The position numbers and the translations under genes were made by a program. A stretch of 64,000 bases of DNA, taken from Apostichopus japonicus. Taxonomy: Eukaryota; Echinodermata; Holothuroidea; Aspidochirotida; Stichopodidae. Each line of letters starts with the position of its first letter. Positions within the stretch are counted from its first letter, which is position 1. Positions 60,594 through 64,000 of this stretch are shown piece by piece. The notes under the pieces were generated by a model. The model was not told the origin of the DNA. It saw only the letters and a program-made list of their open reading frames with translations, and made no database searches. The stretch covers positions 3,606,001-3,670,000 of the forward strand of contig NC_092581.1 in NCBI RefSeq assembly GCF_037975245.1. The letters run 5' to 3'.

Positions 60594-62460
60594 ATGGATT
60601 TGCGACTCTATTTAACAGTTTTAAGCGTACTTGTTGCACATCATAGTGTCGTTGTAATCGCAGAATGCTTAGCAGGGGATTTCAACTTAACGGCCCTCGA
60701 GATATGGTGACAGCTTACATATTCCTCTTTCTTTTTCGTTTCCCAATTGGCCTAACGTTAGAACTGCAAATCGCAGGGCTTGGCAAAGTAAAGAAAACTA
60801 TACAGGCCTAACGCAGCCTCTGTGCAGTTGCCTACAGTAGGCCTAGCCTCTTTTATGCTCAGATCAAAGTTGGGTTGGAACTTATTCTGTATAGTTAGTG
60901 ACACCAAATATGCTGAAATGGGCTAAGAGTATATATTTTTTTGTAGTTTTGGACTGTGTTTAGTAAATTTAGACCTATTTAGTACTGTTAGACAGTTACA
61001 GAACCTAGCCAGTTTATAAAATGGTAATGATAAATGTCGATCAGTAGCTGTCATGCTTATGTCAATAATAGTGGGATTTGTTGTGAACTTAGTCATTCTG
61101 TTGATAACTGTATTTTGTACTATGTATTATTTCCATCAGCAGCCTGACTCATTGTTTTGTGGTTGTTCTAGTTACGTACAGACACTCCATCAGCTTCACT
61201 ATGCATATTGATCACATGTACTGTACTTGTACTGGTTCCTCCTCAAGAATAAACCCTACTGTAAGTTAGTCAACCAAATTTAAACTAAATACAAAGCATT
61301 TGAAGTCCAGACTAGTATACGGTATCACCTGCTAAATGTACTTTTGGTTTTACCGAAATGGTATGCAACAACCCTTACTCCCATGCTTTACTTTGGTCGT
61401 CATCTATTAGCTTGCTGAACTATTGTAAATACTGACTGATAATGAAGTATACCTGATCGATGCTTTCTGAATAATTCAAATTGGTGTCTTATGCAGTTTT
61501 CAATTTGTATGCATATTATCATCATGTTGCTGGCTGATTCTGCTTTTCCTTCCACTTTATACAATATTGATCGATATATTGATTTTGAGCTTCACGAAAT
61601 ACAGGTGTTTTGCAAGTAGATGGAGAAATACTTGAGGTTATTGTGCTAACTAAGTTCTGTATTGCTACAGTGTAGGCATTCTAAAGCCTGTGAGCTGATA
61701 ATGGTGGATGAGGAAAACCAAAGGAGGCAATGAAGTTACCATTTAAATCATTCTTTAGAACAGAAAACATCAAGCTATATGTTTTAAGTACTGTAACTTG
61801 GAAGTGCATGTATTAATAGAGCCCTTTTAGGTTTTTTTGTGGTAGGTTGAAAGTGAAACCTTTGTGAAGCGAAACCTTTAGGCTGTTACCTAGGAAGATG
61901 TGAAGGCACCCCTTCCTCCCAGAAAAGATAAAGGTTATAGTACTGTAAGGTAGACCTCTTCTCTAAAAAACATGGGATGTGGGGACTAACGAAACCCATA
62001 CCCTATGCTCACACTTGGGGTATCCAAGAATATTTGACTACTACAGTATAAAAAAAAAAGTTATTCTCATTTGCTGTCAGTTTGAAGCCAGTAATTTGAT
62101 TTAATGTCTTCATAAAAGAATAATAATTGCTTTCGTATTAAAGCATTATCATAATCAGAACATGCTGATCATGTTTGCGTCTTTTTCCACAGGAATCCGT
62201 GGAAGTCGGTGGCGAACGTGTCAGGAGTGCTTGGTATATTTTCTTTTAACCTTTGTGGCTCTGACCCAGAGTGTGATGGCAGCTCAATATGCTGGAAGAA
62301 TGGCTCTGAATCGATCAACATCGCTAACCCGTTGTCAACCCTATCGCCTGTACTCAACGAGCAAACTGGTGGCTTCAGTATCAATTTCACAGGTGTGGCT
62401 TGTGGGAGAGGAAGTGACTCTTGGTCGACTACCATTCAATTTAAATGTGGTGTTTCACTG
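60594..62460 (+). CDS. MRH-domain secreted/membrane protein, CI-MPR (IGF2R)-like, first two coding exons (partial)
   Basis: Exon 1, 60594-60706, starts with ATG and encodes a signal peptide (MDLRLYLTVLSVLVAHHSVV), then CLAGDFNLTALEI, and ends two bases into a Trp codon (donor atatg|gtgaca). Exon 2, 62193-62460, has acceptor ttttccacag|gaatccg and donor tcactg|gtgagt. It completes the Trp and reads NPWKSVANVSGVLGIFSFNLCG, SICWKNGSESINI and FTGVACG, then TTIQFKCGVSL. The cysteine spacing and the F-N-L-C-G and T-x-I-x-F-x-C patterns are those of mannose-6-phosphate-receptor homology repeats, and CxxGDFNLTAL matches their first strand. The expected Gln after the third Cys block and Arg before T-x-I-x-F-x-C read as Trp here, so this repeat may not bind mannose-6-phosphate. 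Later exons lie beyond the right edge. A LERP or other MRH protein is also possible. Confidence 0.72.
60707..62192 (+). other. Intron 1 of the MRH-domain gene
   Basis: This 1.5 kb interval lies between donor gtgaca and acceptor ttccacag. It contains no exon-like or repeat structure that I recognise. Confidence 0.7.
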
Positions 62461-64000
62461 GTGAGTATTTCTGTGACATATTTCAGGTCGTTGTGAATGT
62501 ACAAACTCTTCTATAAATTTTGTCCATTTTCTGTATATTATGCAGCTTTCTTCATCAATCTTTATACTATTCTTGATTGACCTCCCATGGCAAGATGTTT
62601 GAAATATTTGATTGAGGAGTTGTGCTTCATTTCAGAGGAGAAAAATGCTTTTACCTTGCCTTTCCACTTGCAGATTGAAGTCATAGCCGAGTGATTGGTT
62701 GTTGAATTACTGTGAATTGAACACTGCAAAACAAAACAAACGTGTGGAATAAACATACAGTTGCAGTTTGCTTCCATTAAATGGGAAGGTGTTAAGCCAT
62801 TGTTTGTTCCCCTGTAGGGTATTGACATGTTTCAAAAAGTGACAGTATGTGTTTCTGTCTGTGGCAAAACTTAGACAATCAAACCCAATATATAGATTAC
62901 TTGTAAAATGTGGTGTCGCACTGAACCAGGTGTTTCCTGATTCTTGTGGACGTCAGTCTGTGTTTTGGGGTTTCTACACATTTTAAAAGAAGACACCTGT
63001 AGGTCTACAAGTTGTAATGTTTGAAAAAGAGTAAATGCTGGTAAAAATGTATCAGTTTACACCCAATTCACACGTATCCAGGCAAAACCACGGAAGTTCT
63101 TCAGATAATCGGTGGAGGCTCTTCCACAAGTGAACTTGGAACCCTTTCAATTTCTTTTCACATTATTTTTATGAAGAAAATGTACAAAACATTATGTAGG
63201 TTGGCAATTTAGTCACAACCATTTCTATGTGGTGCAGGTGGTGGCCCGGGGAAGGGAAGGAGGGGCAGCCAGGTGTTCAGAAAGAAGGAGATGTGGCCCT
63301 GTGGCTGTTGAAGGTGACTCCCATGTACAGTAGGGGGGTCCACAGAAAAACCCACAGATTTTTTTTTTTAAAGTTTTGACGTTACATGGTCCAATTCAAG
63401 GCATATTCAGGCTATAAGTTAGGCATACAATGAGGTCTACATGCAAGGTTGTGCTAATTGTTAAACTGCTTTTATACATATATTTTATTGTTTGGGATTG
63501 ATGAGATTAGGGGCAAGGGAAGGTTGGGATTTACACCCCCACACCCCCACATATAAGATGTTAGCAGTGTTATTAAGTACTGTATGTAGTACTGTTTGAT
63601 GAATACTGTTGTGTATACGTAGAGGAGATGTACGTTACAGTGAGCTATATGTACTGTTAACAGGAAGTAAAGATTGTCTTGTAACAAGTCACTCAATTAA
63701 TAGGTTGAGTTGCATCATAACTGGTCACATTGTGTTTCAGTTTCTAGGCTCTAAATTTTGTCTATAAAAAAGTACTACTGTAACTGTTGTTTACGAAACT
63801 GATACTAGTTTTATCTTTGCAATTGTATCGTATAATTTGCCTATACGCATGGAGGGAGGGAGGGAGGGGAGGTGGGGGGGGGGAGATGGAAGGAGGGAGG
63901 GTGGGTAGAGGATAATATGGCCAGCATGTTTTACTATGTAATGTACTATGGACAATGTAGATTTATGCTCCTACAATCTTGCTCGTAAAATATAAACTTT
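62461..64000 (+). other. Intron 2 of the MRH-domain gene, continuing off the edge
   Basis: It begins with the consensus donor gtgagt. I looked for the next MRH segment (a C..F.W.T..AC pattern) and did not find it. The right end has a GGGA-rich purine tract at about 63850-63905. Confidence 0.6.

Overview
This is a window of animal nuclear DNA. Genes are split by GT-AG introns, most of the sequence is non-coding, AT-rich and dense in microsatellites, and there are several families of tRNA-derived SINEs, hAT-like DNA elements and a LINE remnant. The gene content (lin-28 with let-7 target sites, VTA1/LIP5, a mannose-6-phosphate-receptor-type MRH protein, an intronless class A GPCR) fits a bilaterian. 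The repeat style makes a marine invertebrate deuterostome, such as an echinoderm, my best guess; that guess is an inference, not something proven here.

Layout. (1) 1-9.2 kb: no coding sequence recognised; it is upstream of, or intron 1 of, lin-28. (2) 9.9-20.6 kb, + strand: three coding exons of lin-28 (cold-shock domain in two exons, then two CCHC zinc knuckles), with phases that match exactly. The N-terminal exon is not located. Downstream, 20.6-23.0 kb holds five let-7 seed matches and is read as a long 3' UTR. (3) 23-34.8 kb: intergenic DNA with duplications, SINEs and AT microsatellites. (4) 34.8-35.8 kb, - strand: an intact intronless rhodopsin-family GPCR. A broken paralogue lies at 51.8-52.6 kb and is cut off by a SINE. 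(5) 36.5-53 kb: a repeat-rich block with a (GGAC)n array, a LINE reverse-transcriptase remnant, three hAT-like elements with 8-bp target duplications, (TA)n arrays, a 150-bp higher-order minisatellite, and a roughly 200-bp-arm palindrome whose arms carry hammerhead-ribozyme-like motifs. (6) 55.5-59.9 kb, - strand: a complete seven-exon VTA1 gene (320 aa) with all splice phases consistent. (7) 60.6-62.5 kb, + strand: the first two coding exons of a secreted or membrane MRH-domain protein (CI-MPR/IGF2R-like) that runs off the right edge. It is head-to-head with VTA1, with 673 bp between the start codons.

Functional links. The lin-28 region shows the classic heterochronic wiring, with let-7 sites downstream of the stop and a lin-4/miR-125 seed match inside the last exon. 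VTA1 (ESCRT-III/VPS4 cofactor) and an MRH receptor both serve endosome-lysosome traffic and may share a promoter. The least expected signal is the set of hammerhead-like motifs at 42.5, 49.7 and 51.0 kb, two of them facing each other in a palindrome.
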